From NCBI RefSeq assembly GCF_009909155.2, contig NZ_JAAAPM020000016.1:1-64000 (forward strand): a stretch of 64,000 nt of DNA, in the 5' to 3' direction. Below the pieces are notes generated by a model, which was given only the letters and a program-made list of their open reading frames with translations, had not been told where the DNA came from and searched no databases. This stretch comes from Flavobacterium undicola. Lineage in GTDB: Bacteria > Bacteroidota > Bacteroidia > Flavobacteriales > Flavobacteriaceae. The position numbers and the translations under genes were made by a program. This document shows, piece by piece, positions 8,422 to 17,685 of this stretch (position 1 is the stretch's first letter; each line of letters starts with the position of its first letter).

Positions 8422-9060
8422 TTAAAAATCTTTTCCTCTTAATCCTGTTACCAAACTAAAACTATTGATATGTTGATCTTGCAAAATATCCATTACTTTT
8501 TTGATAACCGGATACTGCTCTTTAGCATCTCCTTTAATTGCGATTTGTAATTCTTGTTTACTATTAATAGAATTATTATATTCATTATTAGCGATACGAG
8601 CATTATAAACCCACTCTTTCAATTGATTATCCAGAGAATCCATTGGCACACCTGGTTGATTTGCTTTCACACGATCAGAAGCTTTCATATCAATTATTTG
8701 CTTAAGATTTTGAATCGGCACACCAAAATCAGTCATTAAAGCAAACTTATCTTTATCTTCTTCAGAAAAAGCTACATTATACTTTTGCCCCATCAACTCA
8801 AGTGTTCTCTTACGAACATCTCTCCCTTTCAGGTCAAAGAATATTTTATCCTTACCATCAGTATTACCTATTGTTAAAGTTGCCAAATCAGAATCAGGCA
8901 ATTTTGTTTGTACAGTAGATGCTGGTGTATCCACAGGCAATGCCTCAGGAATTTTAGCTGTAGCTGTCAAAATAAAGAAGGTAAGCAAAAGGAACGCAAC
9001 ATCGCACATGGCAGTCATATCTGTCGATGTTGACTTTTTTTTCATTTTTATTTTAGCCAT
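8422..9060 (-). CDS. exbD: ExbD/TolR proton-channel subunit, first copy
   Basis: 212 residues. A basic N-terminus (MAKIKMKKKS) precedes a membrane helix with the conserved aspartate D20 (MCDVAFLLLTFFILT). The periplasmic domain is longer than in the second copy, with an insertion of about 60 residues, a form common in Bacteroidetes. Follows exbB by 44 bases in the same operon. Energises TonB together with ExbB. Confidence 0.92.
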   Translation of the reverse strand: MAKIKMKKKSTSTDMTAMCDVAFLLLTFFILTATAKIPEALPVDTPASTVQTKLPDSDLATLTIGNTDGKDKIFFDLKGRDVRKRTLELMGQKYNVAFSEEDKDKFALMTDFGVPIQNLKQIIDMKASDRVKANQPGVPMDSLDNQLKEWVYNARIANNEYNNSINSKQELQIAIKGDAKEQYPVIKKVMDILQDQHINSFSLVTGLRGKDF

Positions 9061-9104
9061 TCTTTTTGTTTTTTATTTTGATACAATAATGATATCAAAA
9101 ATTA

Positions 9105-9923
9105 TTATTGTTTCAAACTTCCTCTGAATTTTCTGTAAGTATTAACGATTGTAGTACCTGCCTCATCAATCGAGTAAGTTAAATCGTCAATTTTCGCAGT
9201 AAAGAAGTTGTAAGCAACAATAGCTAAGATTGAAGTAGAGATACCTGTAGCAGTGTTAATAAGTGCCTCAGAAATACCTGTTGCAAGTGCAGCTTGATCA
9301 GGAGTACCAGCAGAAGCTAACGCACCAAACGCTTTAATCATACCAGATACTGTTCCTAATAATCCTCCAAGAGTTCCTAAAGATACTAAAGAAGAAATAA
9401 TAGTCATATTTTTCTCTAACATTGGTAATTCAAGAGAAGTTACCTCTTCTATTTCTTTATGGATAGTTTCAGAAGCTTCTTCACTATTGAATCCTTCTTT
9501 CTTAACATCTTGATATTTAACTAATGCAGATCTAATTGCATTTGCAACTGAACCTTGTTGTTTGTCACAAGCAGCAATAGCGTCTTCAATATGACCTCCT
9601 TTAATACTTGCTTGTACATTTGCCATAAAAGCATCTAAGTTACCTTTTCCTGCTGCTTTAGTAATTACGAAGAATCTCTCAATAGAGAATACAATTACCA
9701 TTAATAACATTCCTAATAAAACTGGCACTATAAATCCTCCTTTGTAAACTTGACCTAAAGTATTAATTGGATGTCCTGTTTCTGGATTTCCTCCTTCAAA
9801 GTTAGCAGGTGATCCCATGATAAATTTCCAAATCACAATTCCCACTGCCACACATAATAAAATAATGATTCCTGAAACCATTCCTCCTCCTTTTGAACTG
9901 CTTTCTTTTTTAACGTTTGCCAT
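9105..9923 (-). CDS. exbB: MotA/TolQ/ExbB proton channel protein
   Basis: 272 residues. Hydrophobic segments lie near residues 15-34, 66-88, 172-200 and 222-245. The last two carry the TolQ/ExbB signature (LVSLGTLGGLLGTVSGMIKAF and the threonine-rich ALINTATGISTSILAI), which lines the proton path. The N-terminal extra segment is typical of Bacteroidetes ExbB. First gene of a seven-gene operon ending at the terminator near 4100. TAAATTTG at 9988-9995 on the minus strand is a likely -7 element. Confidence 0.93.
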   Translation of the reverse strand: MANVKKESSSKGGGMVSGIIILLCVAVGIVIWKFIMGSPANFEGGNPETGHPINTLGQVYKGGFIVPVLLGMLLMVIVFSIERFFVITKAAGKGNLDAFMANVQASIKGGHIEDAIAACDKQQGSVANAIRSALVKYQDVKKEGFNSEEASETIHKEIEEVTSLELPMLEKNMTIISSLVSLGTLGGLLGTVSGMIKAFGALASAGTPDQAALATGISEALINTATGISTSILAIVAYNFFTAKIDDLTYSIDEAGTTIVNTYRKFRGSLKQ

Positions 9924-10304
9924 TTTTTTTTAAATTTTAATAGTTTTAAATAATTTATTTTCTAGTTATAATTAACTTGTAGTCCCGCAAATTTATACGT
10001 TTCGTTCAAATAAAAAAATTTTTTTTCGTTATATTAAAATTAATCAATATCAAAATAATATTAAAAAAACGCAACCTTTGTTTTTTTATCAATATCAACA
10101 AAGAAATTCGAAGATATTGTCAAAAAAAATTATTAATTTGTGATTATATACAGCAATATTTCAACATTCAAATTCTTAATACAAAATTATTTTTTTTCAA
10201 CATTTAACAAAAAAAAAGGCTTAAAATTACAGTAAACACTAAATAATCGACTTCTAGAAACAACAAAACACTATAACATAACCTAAAAACAACCTTAATT
10301 AATC
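9924..10304. other. Divergent AT-rich intergenic region, 381 bases
   Basis: Contains TAAATTTG on the minus strand at 9988-9995, a candidate -7 box for exbB with a leader of roughly 60 bases; no well-spaced TTG was found. The rest is poly-A/T-rich and no plus-strand promoter for the HerA-like gene could be identified. Confidence 0.5.
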
Positions 10305-11828
10305 ATGGGCAACACAGATAATTTTATAAAAAACATCACCGAAGGATACCAATCTAAAGGAGAAAGTATACTACTTGGAGGAGCTATTTTAAATGGAGAA
10401 GCTTTAAATAACGCTCCTATAAAAATCCCCTTAAAGACATTAAACAGACATGGGCTAATTGCCGGAGCAACAGGAACCGGAAAAACAAAGACTATCCAAG
10501 TCTTATCAGAACAATTATCTTCTTTTGGAATTCCTGTATTAATGATGGACATCAAAGGAGATTTTAGCGGTATTGCCAAAGAAGGAGAAGAAAAATCTTT
10601 TATCACCGAAAGACATGCCAAAATAGATATCCCATACCAAACAGCAAGTTTCCCAGTAGAATTATTAAGTCTATCCGAACAAAGTGGAGTGCGCTTAAGA
10701 GCGACAGTATCTGAATTTGGCCCAGTATTATTTTCACGAATATTAGATTTGAACGACACCCAAGCTGGCGTTGTTTCTATTATCTTCAAATATTGTGACG
10801 ACAATAAAATGCCATTACTTGACCTAAAAGACTTTAAAAAAGTCATTAATTACATTACCGAAGAAGGCAAAGAAGAAATCACGGAGAGTTATGGTAAAAT
10901 TTCAACTTCGACAACTGGCATCATCCTGCGAAAAATTATCGAATTAGAACAACAGGGAGCAGAACTCTTTTTTGGAGAAATGTCATTCGATATTGAAGAT
11001 TTAATGAGAATTGATGAAAACGGAAAGGGATACGTAAACATCCTTCGTTTAACAGACATCCAAGACAAACCGAAATTATTCTCCTCTTTTATGCTAAGCC
11101 TACTGGCAGAAATCTATCAGCAAATGCCTGAAAAGGGCGATGCTGATCAACCTGAATTAGTCATTTTTATTGATGAAGCCCATTTAATTTTCAAAGAAGC
11201 CAGCAAAGCACTATTGGAACAAATTGAAACTATTGTAAAATTAATCCGTTCCAAAGGAATTGGAATTTACTTTATTACTCAAAACCCTATGGATGTTCCC
11301 AGCGGAATCTTGGCTCAATTAGGTCTTAAGATTCAACATGCATTAAGAGCTTTTACTGCCAATGACAGACAAGCCATAAAACAAACAGCCGATAATTATC
11401 CAAGTTCTGACTTCTATAACACCAGCGAATTATTGACAAGTCTTGGAATTGGAGAAGCATTAGTAACCGCTTTGAGCGAAAAAGGAACTCCAACCCCATT
11501 AGCCGCTACTATGCTTCGGGCACCAATGAGCAGAATGGATATTTTAACCGAAAGCGAAATTCAGGAAATCAACAACAAATCTAAATTGGTAAAAAAATAT
11601 AGCGAAAATATTGATCGTGAAAGCGCCTATGAAATGTTGAACAAAAAAATCACTGTTATCGAAGAAGAAAACGCCAAAGAAGAAGAAAGTAAAGCTACTC
11701 AATCCCGAACTTCAAATCAAGAACCAAGTACAACTGAGGTTGTAGGTAAATCGGTTTTAAAAGTACTTACCAGTGCTACTTTTATTCGTGGTGCTTTTGG
11801 AATTCTATCTAAATTTCTAAAAAAGTAA
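10305..11828 (+). CDS. HerA-like ATPase (DUF853 family)
   Basis: 507 residues. Walker A is GATGTGKT at residues 54-61, Walker B LVIFIDEAH with D290-E291, and a C-terminal arginine-rich region typical of the FtsK/HerA translocase superfamily (DUF853, formerly YjgR). These are hexameric DNA or protein translocases of uncertain role. The C-terminus ends in a glutamate/lysine-rich linker and a short hydrophobic stretch (LTSATFIRGAFGILSKFL), as in other members. It stands alone on the plus strand between exbB and kmo, so context says nothing about its job. Family assignment is firm. Confidence 0.88.
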   Translation: MGNTDNFIKNITEGYQSKGESILLGGAILNGEALNNAPIKIPLKTLNRHGLIAGATGTGKTKTIQVLSEQLSSFGIPVLMMDIKGDFSGIAKEGEEKSFITERHAKIDIPYQTASFPVELLSLSEQSGVRLRATVSEFGPVLFSRILDLNDTQAGVVSIIFKYCDDNKMPLLDLKDFKKVINYITEEGKEEITESYGKISTSTTGIILRKIIELEQQGAELFFGEMSFDIEDLMRIDENGKGYVNILRLTDIQDKPKLFSSFMLSLLAEIYQQMPEKGDADQPELVIFIDEAHLIFKEASKALLEQIETIVKLIRSKGIGIYFITQNPMDVPSGILAQLGLKIQHALRAFTANDRQAIKQTADNYPSSDFYNTSELLTSLGIGEALVTALSEKGTPTPLAATMLRAPMSRMDILTESEIQEINNKSKLVKKYSENIDRESAYEMLNKKITVIEEENAKEEESKATQSRTSNQEPSTTEVVGKSVLKVLTSATFIRGAFGILSKFLKK

Positions 11829-11838
11829 AAACAATCTC

Positions 11839-11889
11839 AATATCAAAAATCAATTACAATATCAAAATTGGAAATTGATTTTTGATATT
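11839..11889. terminator. Inverted repeat between convergent genes
   Basis: Perfect 17-base inverted repeat (11839-11855 with 11873-11889) between the HerA-like gene and kmo. AT-rich and without a strong T-run, so termination is an inference from position. Confidence 0.5.
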
Positions 11890-11909
11890 GCAATTAACTG
11901 TCTGTGTAA

Positions 11910-13250
11910 CTATTTTTCTAACAACTCCAAAATCTTATTTTCGACTTCAGGAGTGTCCCAGATATTTTCAATGTTATCCATTTTTAAAACTTCTTCCATA
12001 ATTGCATTTTGAAAATCACCAATTGCCAAGGCTTCCACATAAGGGCGATCACTAAAAGTCACTCTACTATATAAAGGAATCCATTTGTCAGGGTACTTTT
12101 CGGCGAATCTTTTCTCAATTCTCTTTTGCAATAAGAATTTATCATCCGCAGTCTTAGAACTCATTTCCATAAAATTCCGATACGAAAGTTCAGCAATAGC
12201 ATCGGCATTAGGTTTACGGGATTTTTGATATTCTGAAAAAATGCTTTCCCAATCTTCTCCATACTCCAAAATCATTTCATAAAGTACCGTTATATCTTCA
12301 AAACCGGCATTCATTCCCTGTCCGTAAAATGGGACAATGGCATGACAAGCATCACCTATTAAAGCCACTTTATCAGTATAAGTCCAGGGAAAACATTTCA
12401 TAGTAACCAATGTACTGGTAGGATTTTTAAAAAAATCTTCCGCCAGATTTGGAATCACTTCGATAGAATCCGGAAAATTCTTTTCAAAAAAAACAGCTAC
12501 TTCCTTTCTGTCCGTTAATGATGCAAATGAATTCTCACCTTCAAAAGGCATAAATAAAGTACAGGTAAAACTACCATCGAGATTAGGCAAAGCAATTAAC
12601 ATGTATTCCCCTCGTGGCCAAATATGAAATGAATTTTTGTCTAATTTATGAGAACCATCAGCATTTGCTGGAATATTCAATTCCTTATACCCAATATTTA
12701 AAAACTCCTGCGAATAATTAAACATACTCTGACGTTGCATTCGATGACGAATTCTTGAAAAAGCACCATCGGCTCCAAATACCATATCATATCTCCTCTC
12801 TTCCCATTCTCCTCTCTCTGTTTCACCAATATGCAAAGTTGCCGTTGCCAAAGTCACATCCCAGATTTTTTCCTCAAAGAAAAATTCAGCACCCGCTTGT
12901 TCGGCAAGATCAATCATTTTTCGATTCAAAGTTCCTCTGGAAATAGAATATATAGATTCTCCTTCTTGTCCGTAATTTTGAAACTTAAGATTATCCACCA
13001 AATGAATCGCCCGCTTATCCATTGGAATTGCAATTTCACGGACTGCATCACCCACTCCCACTCCGTCAAGCGCTTTCCAACCCCGATTAGACATAGCCAA
13101 ATTAATCGAACGCCCTGAAAATTGTATTTTTCTAATATCCGGACTTCTGTCATAGATATGAACAACATGCCCTGCTTTTTTTAAATAAATAGCTAATAGT
13201 GACCCCACTAAACCAGAACCTACTATCGCTATTTTTTTAGGAGTTTGCAT
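11910..13250 (-). CDS. kmo: Kynurenine 3-monooxygenase
   Basis: 446 residues from the ATG at 13250 (MQTPKKIAIVGSG). An FAD-dependent aromatic hydroxylase that converts kynurenine to 3-hydroxykynurenine. FAD motifs seen: GSGLVG at about residues 10-15, the DG motif region (MVFGADGAFSRIRH), and GDACHA at 299-304. The C-terminus lacks a membrane anchor, as usual for bacterial enzymes. An upstream extension to 13337 has no ATG and was rejected. kynU, the next pathway step, lies at 15286 in the same orientation, separated by one gene on the other strand. Probably serves tryptophan breakdown or NAD synthesis. Confidence 0.93.
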   Translation of the reverse strand: MQTPKKIAIVGSGLVGSLLAIYLKKAGHVVHIYDRSPDIRKIQFSGRSINLAMSNRGWKALDGVGVGDAVREIAIPMDKRAIHLVDNLKFQNYGQEGESIYSISRGTLNRKMIDLAEQAGAEFFFEEKIWDVTLATATLHIGETERGEWEERRYDMVFGADGAFSRIRHRMQRQSMFNYSQEFLNIGYKELNIPANADGSHKLDKNSFHIWPRGEYMLIALPNLDGSFTCTLFMPFEGENSFASLTDRKEVAVFFEKNFPDSIEVIPNLAEDFFKNPTSTLVTMKCFPWTYTDKVALIGDACHAIVPFYGQGMNAGFEDITVLYEMILEYGEDWESIFSEYQKSRKPNADAIAELSYRNFMEMSSKTADDKFLLQKRIEKRFAEKYPDKWIPLYSRVTFSDRPYVEALAIGDFQNAIMEEVLKMDNIENIWDTPEVENKILELLEK

Positions 13251-13359
13251 TTTTATCTTATAAAGGTTAATCAAAATTACTGATTTATTATTTGAACAGC
13301 ATTCAAAACTCCTGTTTTTCCCCGTAACAAACCTCACATGATATTTATCAGCTTTTAAA

Positions 13360-13386
13360 CAAATGTATTTTACAAACTTTGCACAA
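13360..13386 (-). promoter_or_regulatory. Possible kmo promoter
   Basis: Minus-strand TACATTTG at 13360-13367 with TTG at 13384-13386, spacing 16, one base shorter than the usual range. It would give a leader of about 100 bases. Confidence 0.4.
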
Positions 13387-13400
13387 ACTATAATGAATGT

Positions 13401-15224
13401 ATGAACATGACAAAAAATCTAAAACCATTACATAGCTTCCATATCCCGGTTATGGGATTAGCTTACACAATAGACAGTCCTATTCGTGTGGCTCAATATG
13501 GAATTTCTTCGGTGATTTCGATTGCCGATGACGAACTGATAGAGAAAATGAATGCTTTTTATCATCAAAAATTCAATCTTCCATACCAAGAAATATCTCA
13601 AAAAGTAGCCGACTACAGAGCCAAACGGATTACTTCTTATTTGAATTTAGCAGACAAAATTGTAAAAGAAAAGTTTGAGAATTTCAAAAATGAATTGGTT
13701 GATAGTAAAGAAACATTAGAAAACTACATTGATCTTTTACCTAACAAATCGGAAATAAAAAAAGGACTTCAAAACCTGATTGACGAAGGATTTCATTGGA
13801 AAGAAAACATCAAAAACTATATCGAAAAACACTTATCGGCTGGTGCTATTGATGTCAATATAATGACAAAATTAGACAAAGACAATTTCGATAAAAACGA
13901 ACAATTGCCTATTATCTTTAATGATGCACATGCTGCGCTTAGAGGTTTTGCAAACAGTACGGTAAACTCATCAGTTGTTCTTTCGGCTGGAATGAATCCA
14001 AGACTATACAGCTATTTTGAAAACTTCGCCGACTTTTATCCGAATGAAAACAACCAACTGAAAAAGAAAATCACTTTAAAAGTAAGTGACTTCCGATCGG
14101 CAATGATTCAGGGTAATTTTTTAGCGAAAAAAGGATTATGGGTTTCAGAATACCGTATCGAATCGGGATTAAATTGTGGAGGACATGCCTTTGCAACTGA
14201 TGGTCTTTTATTAGGCCCAATTATGGAAGAATTCAGAGAAAAGAAAGAGCAACTCGTTCAATCGGCTCATGAGTTAATGATAAAATCTTTAGAACAAAAA
14301 GGGAAATTAATTCCAGAAAATCCATTAGATTTAAAAATCACGGTTCAGGGTGGAGTAGGAACTTCGGAAGAACACGAATTTTTATTGAATTATTACCAAC
14401 TGGATTCTGTAGGTTGGGGTTCGCCATTTTTATTGGTTCCAGAAGCCACTTCAGTAGATAAAGCAACCCGTAATTTATTGATTAATGCCAAGGAAGAAGA
14501 TTTATATTTAAGTCATATTTCTCCATTGGGAGTTCCTTTCAACACTTTGAGAGGAACAACTAACGAAAAAATAAAGCAAAAACGCATTCAAGAAAGCAAA
14601 GCAGGAAGTTCTTGCCCAAAAAAATTTCTGGCACTAAACAAAGATGCCCAAGGCAAAGGAATATGCACTGCTTCTAAAAAATACCAAGATGGAAAACTCG
14701 AAGAATTAGAAGAAAAAAGAAATACAATTTCAGTTGAGAATTACGAAAAAGCAAAGGAACACATTACCGAAAAATCATGTCTTTGCGTAGGCTTAGCCAA
14801 TGCTTCTTATTTAGAAAACAACATTAAAATAAAAGGCCAAGACCAAGGTGTTGTGATTTGTCCTGGTCCTAATATTGCTTATTTTGACCAAGAAGTTTCA
14901 CTTGCAAAAATGGTTCAGCATATTTACGGAAACACCACGGTTTTAAGAAATGCAAATCGTCCAAACTTATTTCTAAAAGAACTCAAAATGTATATTGATT
15001 ATTTAAAAAATGACATTCAATCCATTACAGAAGAAATCAATGCTGCAAAAACCAAAAAATTGGAATCATTTAAAAACAATCTTTTGGAGGGAATCGAATA
15101 TTATCAAAATTTATTTGTCAGTGTTCCAAATTTTGAAACCATCAAAAACGAAGCTTTAAATCAGCTTAGTAATTACAAAAACGAATTGTTTAGTATTGAA
15201 ATTCCAAGATTAGAAACAGCATAA
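13401..15224 (+). CDS. Unrecognised protein, possible FMN-type TIM barrel with cysteine clusters
   Basis: 607 residues, intact, no signal peptide or membrane helix. I do not recognise a characterised family. The start (HIPVMGLAYTIDSPIRVAQYGISSVIS) resembles the first strand and loop of nitronate-monooxygenase-like FMN barrels. Later stretches (ESGLNCGGHAF; ITVQGGVGTSEEHEFLL; VGWGSPFLLVPEATSVD) look like further barrel strands with glycine-rich, phosphate-binding-type loops. A cysteine group follows (GSSCPKKF, GICTASKK, KSCLCVG), which could bind metal or an Fe-S cluster. The C-terminal 90 residues are helical and charged. It lies between kmo and kynU on the opposite strand; a shared pathway is possible but unproven. 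Confidence 0.7.
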   Translation: MNMTKNLKPLHSFHIPVMGLAYTIDSPIRVAQYGISSVISIADDELIEKMNAFYHQKFNLPYQEISQKVADYRAKRITSYLNLADKIVKEKFENFKNELVDSKETLENYIDLLPNKSEIKKGLQNLIDEGFHWKENIKNYIEKHLSAGAIDVNIMTKLDKDNFDKNEQLPIIFNDAHAALRGFANSTVNSSVVLSAGMNPRLYSYFENFADFYPNENNQLKKKITLKVSDFRSAMIQGNFLAKKGLWVSEYRIESGLNCGGHAFATDGLLLGPIMEEFREKKEQLVQSAHELMIKSLEQKGKLIPENPLDLKITVQGGVGTSEEHEFLLNYYQLDSVGWGSPFLLVPEATSVDKATRNLLINAKEEDLYLSHISPLGVPFNTLRGTTNEKIKQKRIQESKAGSSCPKKFLALNKDAQGKGICTASKKYQDGKLEELEEKRNTISVENYEKAKEHITEKSCLCVGLANASYLENNIKIKGQDQGVVICPGPNIAYFDQEVSLAKMVQHIYGNTTVLRNANRPNLFLKELKMYIDYLKNDIQSITEEINAAKTKKLESFKNNLLEGIEYYQNLFVSVPNFETIKNEALNQLSNYKNELFSIEIPRLETA

Positions 15225-15235
15225 TCAACCATAAA

Positions 15236-15270
15236 AAAATCCCTTAAGCATGAAGTCCTTAAGGGATTTT
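15236..15270. terminator. Bidirectional terminator
   Basis: Perfect 13-base-pair stem (15236-15248 with 15258-15270) around AAATCCCTTAAG, with A and T flanks, between the convergent 607-residue gene and kynU. Confidence 0.85.
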
Positions 15271-15285
15271 GATTTTATATCAATT

Positions 15286-16563
15286 TTATTTTTCTAAAAT
15301 TCCTCTTTTTAATATTTGTCCAAAATTGTACATATCTTCAAAAGAACAATACAATGGAACCGGCGCAAGTCGAATTACATTAGGCTCTCTCCAATCAGTA
15401 ATCACCCCATTTTTCATCAAATAATCAAACAAACTACGTCCTTCTCCATGCAAAAAAACAGACAACTGGCAAGCTCTTTCGGAAGGATTGGAAGGTGTAA
15501 TGATTTCGAAACTACTTGTTACTTCCTTGTCAATTTCGTGCAAGATAAATTCTAAATAAGCCGTGATTCTATCTCTTTTTTCAATCAACGCATCCATTCC
15601 TATTTCGGCAAACATTTCTACCGAAGCCAGATAAGGAGCTAAAGACAAAACAGGCAAATTACTAATTTGCCAACCGTCGGCTCCCTGAATAGGATCAAAA
15701 GTAGGTTCCATTTTAAAACGACGTTCTTTATTGTGTCCCCACCATCCGGCAAATCTTGGCAACTCCGGATTATTATGATGTTTTTCGTGCACAAAACAAC
15801 CCGAAGCATTTCCAGGTCCGGAGTTCATGTATTTATAACTACACCAAGCAGCAAAATCGACATTCCAATCGTGTAGTTCCAATTTAATATTTCCCGCAGC
15901 ATGTGCTAAATCCCAACCTACATAGGCTCCAACTTGATGCCCTGCAGCAGTAATGGTTTTCATATCAAAAACCTGTCCGGTGTAATAATTTACTCCACCT
16001 ATTAAAACCAAAGCTAATTGGTCTCCCACTTCGTTAATTTTTGATAAAATATCTTCAGTGCGAATATTATGTTCACCTTCACGTCGTTTCACCTCAACAA
16101 TTACTTCTTCGGGTTTTAGACCATGAAAATTGACCTGACTTTGAAACATATATTGATCAGAAGGAAATGCTTTTTCTTCACAAATAATTTTAAATCTCGT
16201 TTTTGTAGGTCGGTAAAAAGAAACCATCAACAAATGAAGATTCACCGTAAGCGTATTCATCACAGTAACCTCAAGCGGTTTTGCCCCAACAATCTTACTC
16301 AATGGATTTGCAAACCGCTCTTGATAATCCCACCAGGGTTTCTCGGCATAAAAATGGCCTTCGACAGCCAGATTAGCCCAATCCTTCATGATTTCATCAA
16401 CATAAGCTTTGGTTCTCTTAGGCTGTAAACCCAACGAATTTCCAGTAAAATAAATCACCTCTTTATCATTAACTTTTGGAAAATGAAATTCGTCTCTGTA
16501 TTTATTTAGGCTATCCTGAGAGTCGAGCTGTTGAGCAAAAGCTCTGGTGTTTTCGAAAATCAT
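15286..16563 (-). CDS. kynU: Kynureninase
   Basis: 425 residues from the ATG at 16563 (MIFENTRAFAQQLD). A PLP enzyme cleaving 3-hydroxykynurenine (or kynurenine) to 3-hydroxyanthranilate (or anthranilate) and alanine. The PLP lysine is K244 in WCSYKYMNSGPG, an exact family signature; VGWDLAHAAGN supplies the PLP-binding aspartate and EPNVIRLAPVPLY is the typical C-terminal motif. A non-ATG upstream extension to 16611 was rejected because family members begin at this methionine. Acts directly after the Kmo reaction encoded at 11910. Confidence 0.95.
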   Translation of the reverse strand: MIFENTRAFAQQLDSQDSLNKYRDEFHFPKVNDKEVIYFTGNSLGLQPKRTKAYVDEIMKDWANLAVEGHFYAEKPWWDYQERFANPLSKIVGAKPLEVTVMNTLTVNLHLLMVSFYRPTKTRFKIICEEKAFPSDQYMFQSQVNFHGLKPEEVIVEVKRREGEHNIRTEDILSKINEVGDQLALVLIGGVNYYTGQVFDMKTITAAGHQVGAYVGWDLAHAAGNIKLELHDWNVDFAAWCSYKYMNSGPGNASGCFVHEKHHNNPELPRFAGWWGHNKERRFKMEPTFDPIQGADGWQISNLPVLSLAPYLASVEMFAEIGMDALIEKRDRITAYLEFILHEIDKEVTSSFEIITPSNPSERACQLSVFLHGEGRSLFDYLMKNGVITDWREPNVIRLAPVPLYCSFEDMYNFGQILKRGILEK

Positions 16564-16679
16564 AATGTGGTTTGGATTTTGTTTTGTAAAAATACTTAAA
16601 AAAGAAAACACTAAATCACAAAGGCTTACATGAAAACAAAAATGCAGTTAAATTATTATATTTCAATTTCTTAATTCAT

Positions 16680-16687
16680 TATATTTG
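16680..16687 (+). promoter_or_regulatory. -7 element of SIMPL-domain gene
   Basis: TATATTTG on the plus strand, about 22 bases before the ATG at 16710. It overlaps a TTG codon at 16689 that would otherwise be read as a start, which argues for the downstream ATG. No -33 TTG is seen. Confidence 0.45.
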
Positions 16688-16709
16688 ATTGAATCTAAAA
16701 CATTTAGTC

Positions 16710-17444
16710 ATGATTAAAAACAATTTAAATGTCATTATTATTGCCTTAGCCATTGTAACGTCGGCTTACTTGTTTTCGAATGCTTTTCAAAATCGCAATA
16801 AAAACACCGACACTATAAGCGTTACCGGTTTAGGAAAGACCGATTTTGTTTCAGATTTAATTGTTTGGAGAGGAACATTTTCCAGAAAAAGCACTTCTCT
16901 AAAAGAAGCCTATTCATCTATTGACTCAGATAGAGAAAAAATTAAAAGCTACTTATCCAATAAAGGAATTGCGTCGAACGAAATTGTTTTTTCGGCAGTA
17001 AATTTTAATAAAGAATACCAAAGCACTTATAATGAAAATGGAACTGTAAGAGAGAATATCTTTTCAGGTTTCAGCCTAACCCAAAGTGTCAGTATCCAAT
17101 CTAAAGAAGTAAATAAAATTGAAGATATTTCGAGACAATCCAGTGAATTAATCAATTCAGGAATTGAATTTTATTCTAATGCTCCCGAATATTATTATAC
17201 GAAACTTGCTGAGTTAAAGATAAAAATGATTGCCGAAGCTACAAAAGATGCCAGTACAAGAGCAAAAAGTATTGCCAAAAATGCCGATGCTGATTTAGGA
17301 AATTTAAAAAAATCAGAAATGGGTGTTTTCCAAATCATTGGTCAAAACTCTTCTGAGGATTATTCTTATGGCGGTTCGTTCAATACCCAATCTAAAAACA
17401 AAACCGCTACCATTACTGTGAAACTGGTTTATCAGGTAGATTAA
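16710..17444 (+). CDS. SIMPL-domain (DUF541) envelope protein
   Basis: 244 residues. An N-terminal hydrophobic segment (about residues 5-22, VIIIALAIVTSAYLFSNAF) is a membrane anchor or signal, followed by a SIMPL domain beginning TISVTGLGKTDFVSDLIVW and ending TATITVKLVYQV, both characteristic. Proteins of this family are periplasmic and of unclear function; some relate to oxidative stress or outer-membrane proteins. The ATG at 16710 is preferred over an upstream TTG overlapped by the promoter. It appears monocistronic. Confidence 0.85.
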   Translation: MIKNNLNVIIIALAIVTSAYLFSNAFQNRNKNTDTISVTGLGKTDFVSDLIVWRGTFSRKSTSLKEAYSSIDSDREKIKSYLSNKGIASNEIVFSAVNFNKEYQSTYNENGTVRENIFSGFSLTQSVSIQSKEVNKIEDISRQSSELINSGIEFYSNAPEYYYTKLAELKIKMIAEATKDASTRAKSIAKNADADLGNLKKSEMGVFQIIGQNSSEDYSYGGSFNTQSKNKTATITVKLVYQVD

Positions 17445-17518
17445 TTCATCTGCATTTTTGCATGAGGGATAGTAGTGGAATTGAAAATCATCGAATACCT
17501 ATAAAAAATAAAATTCTA

Positions 17519-17578
17519 ATGAGATAAATCCTTTATGTTTTTTCTTTAAAAACATAAAGATTGCAATGGATAGCCCGG
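17519..17578 (+). ncRNA. Structured repeat, Flavo-1-like, copy B
   Basis: GAGATAAATCC leads into a perfect 12-base-pair hairpin (17531-17542 with 17548-17559), then ATTG and ATGGATAGCCCGG. Same plan as copy A at 552-618, with an unrelated stem sequence. It is followed at once by a second, independent inverted repeat (17579-17623). Confidence 0.5.
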
Positions 17579-17623
17579 TCTCGTTAAAAAAAGCATAAGG
17601 TACGGTTGCTTTTTTTAACGAGA
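17579..17623. repeat. 16-base perfect inverted repeat
   Basis: Arms at 17579-17594 and 17608-17623 are exact reverse complements (TCTCGTTAAAAAAAGC and its complement), loop of 13. It abuts structured repeat B; copy C at 47641 also has a GC-rich inverted repeat at the same side. Confidence 0.7.
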
Positions 17624-17633
17624 ACATGCCATA

Positions 17634-17663
17634 AAAAAACTCGCCATTGCTGACGAGTTTTTT
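17634..17663. terminator. Bidirectional terminator
   Basis: Ten-base-pair stem AAAAAACTCG (17634-17643) with CGAGTTTTTT (17654-17663) between the SIMPL gene and queA, which are convergent. Confidence 0.8.
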
Positions 17664-17685
17664 TATGAATTAACCTTTATAATGA

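Noticed and set aside
10295..10846. A 183-codon frame on the minus strand opposite the HerA-like gene
   Set aside because: It is fully antisense to an intact ATPase gene with conserved motifs and has no family resemblance.
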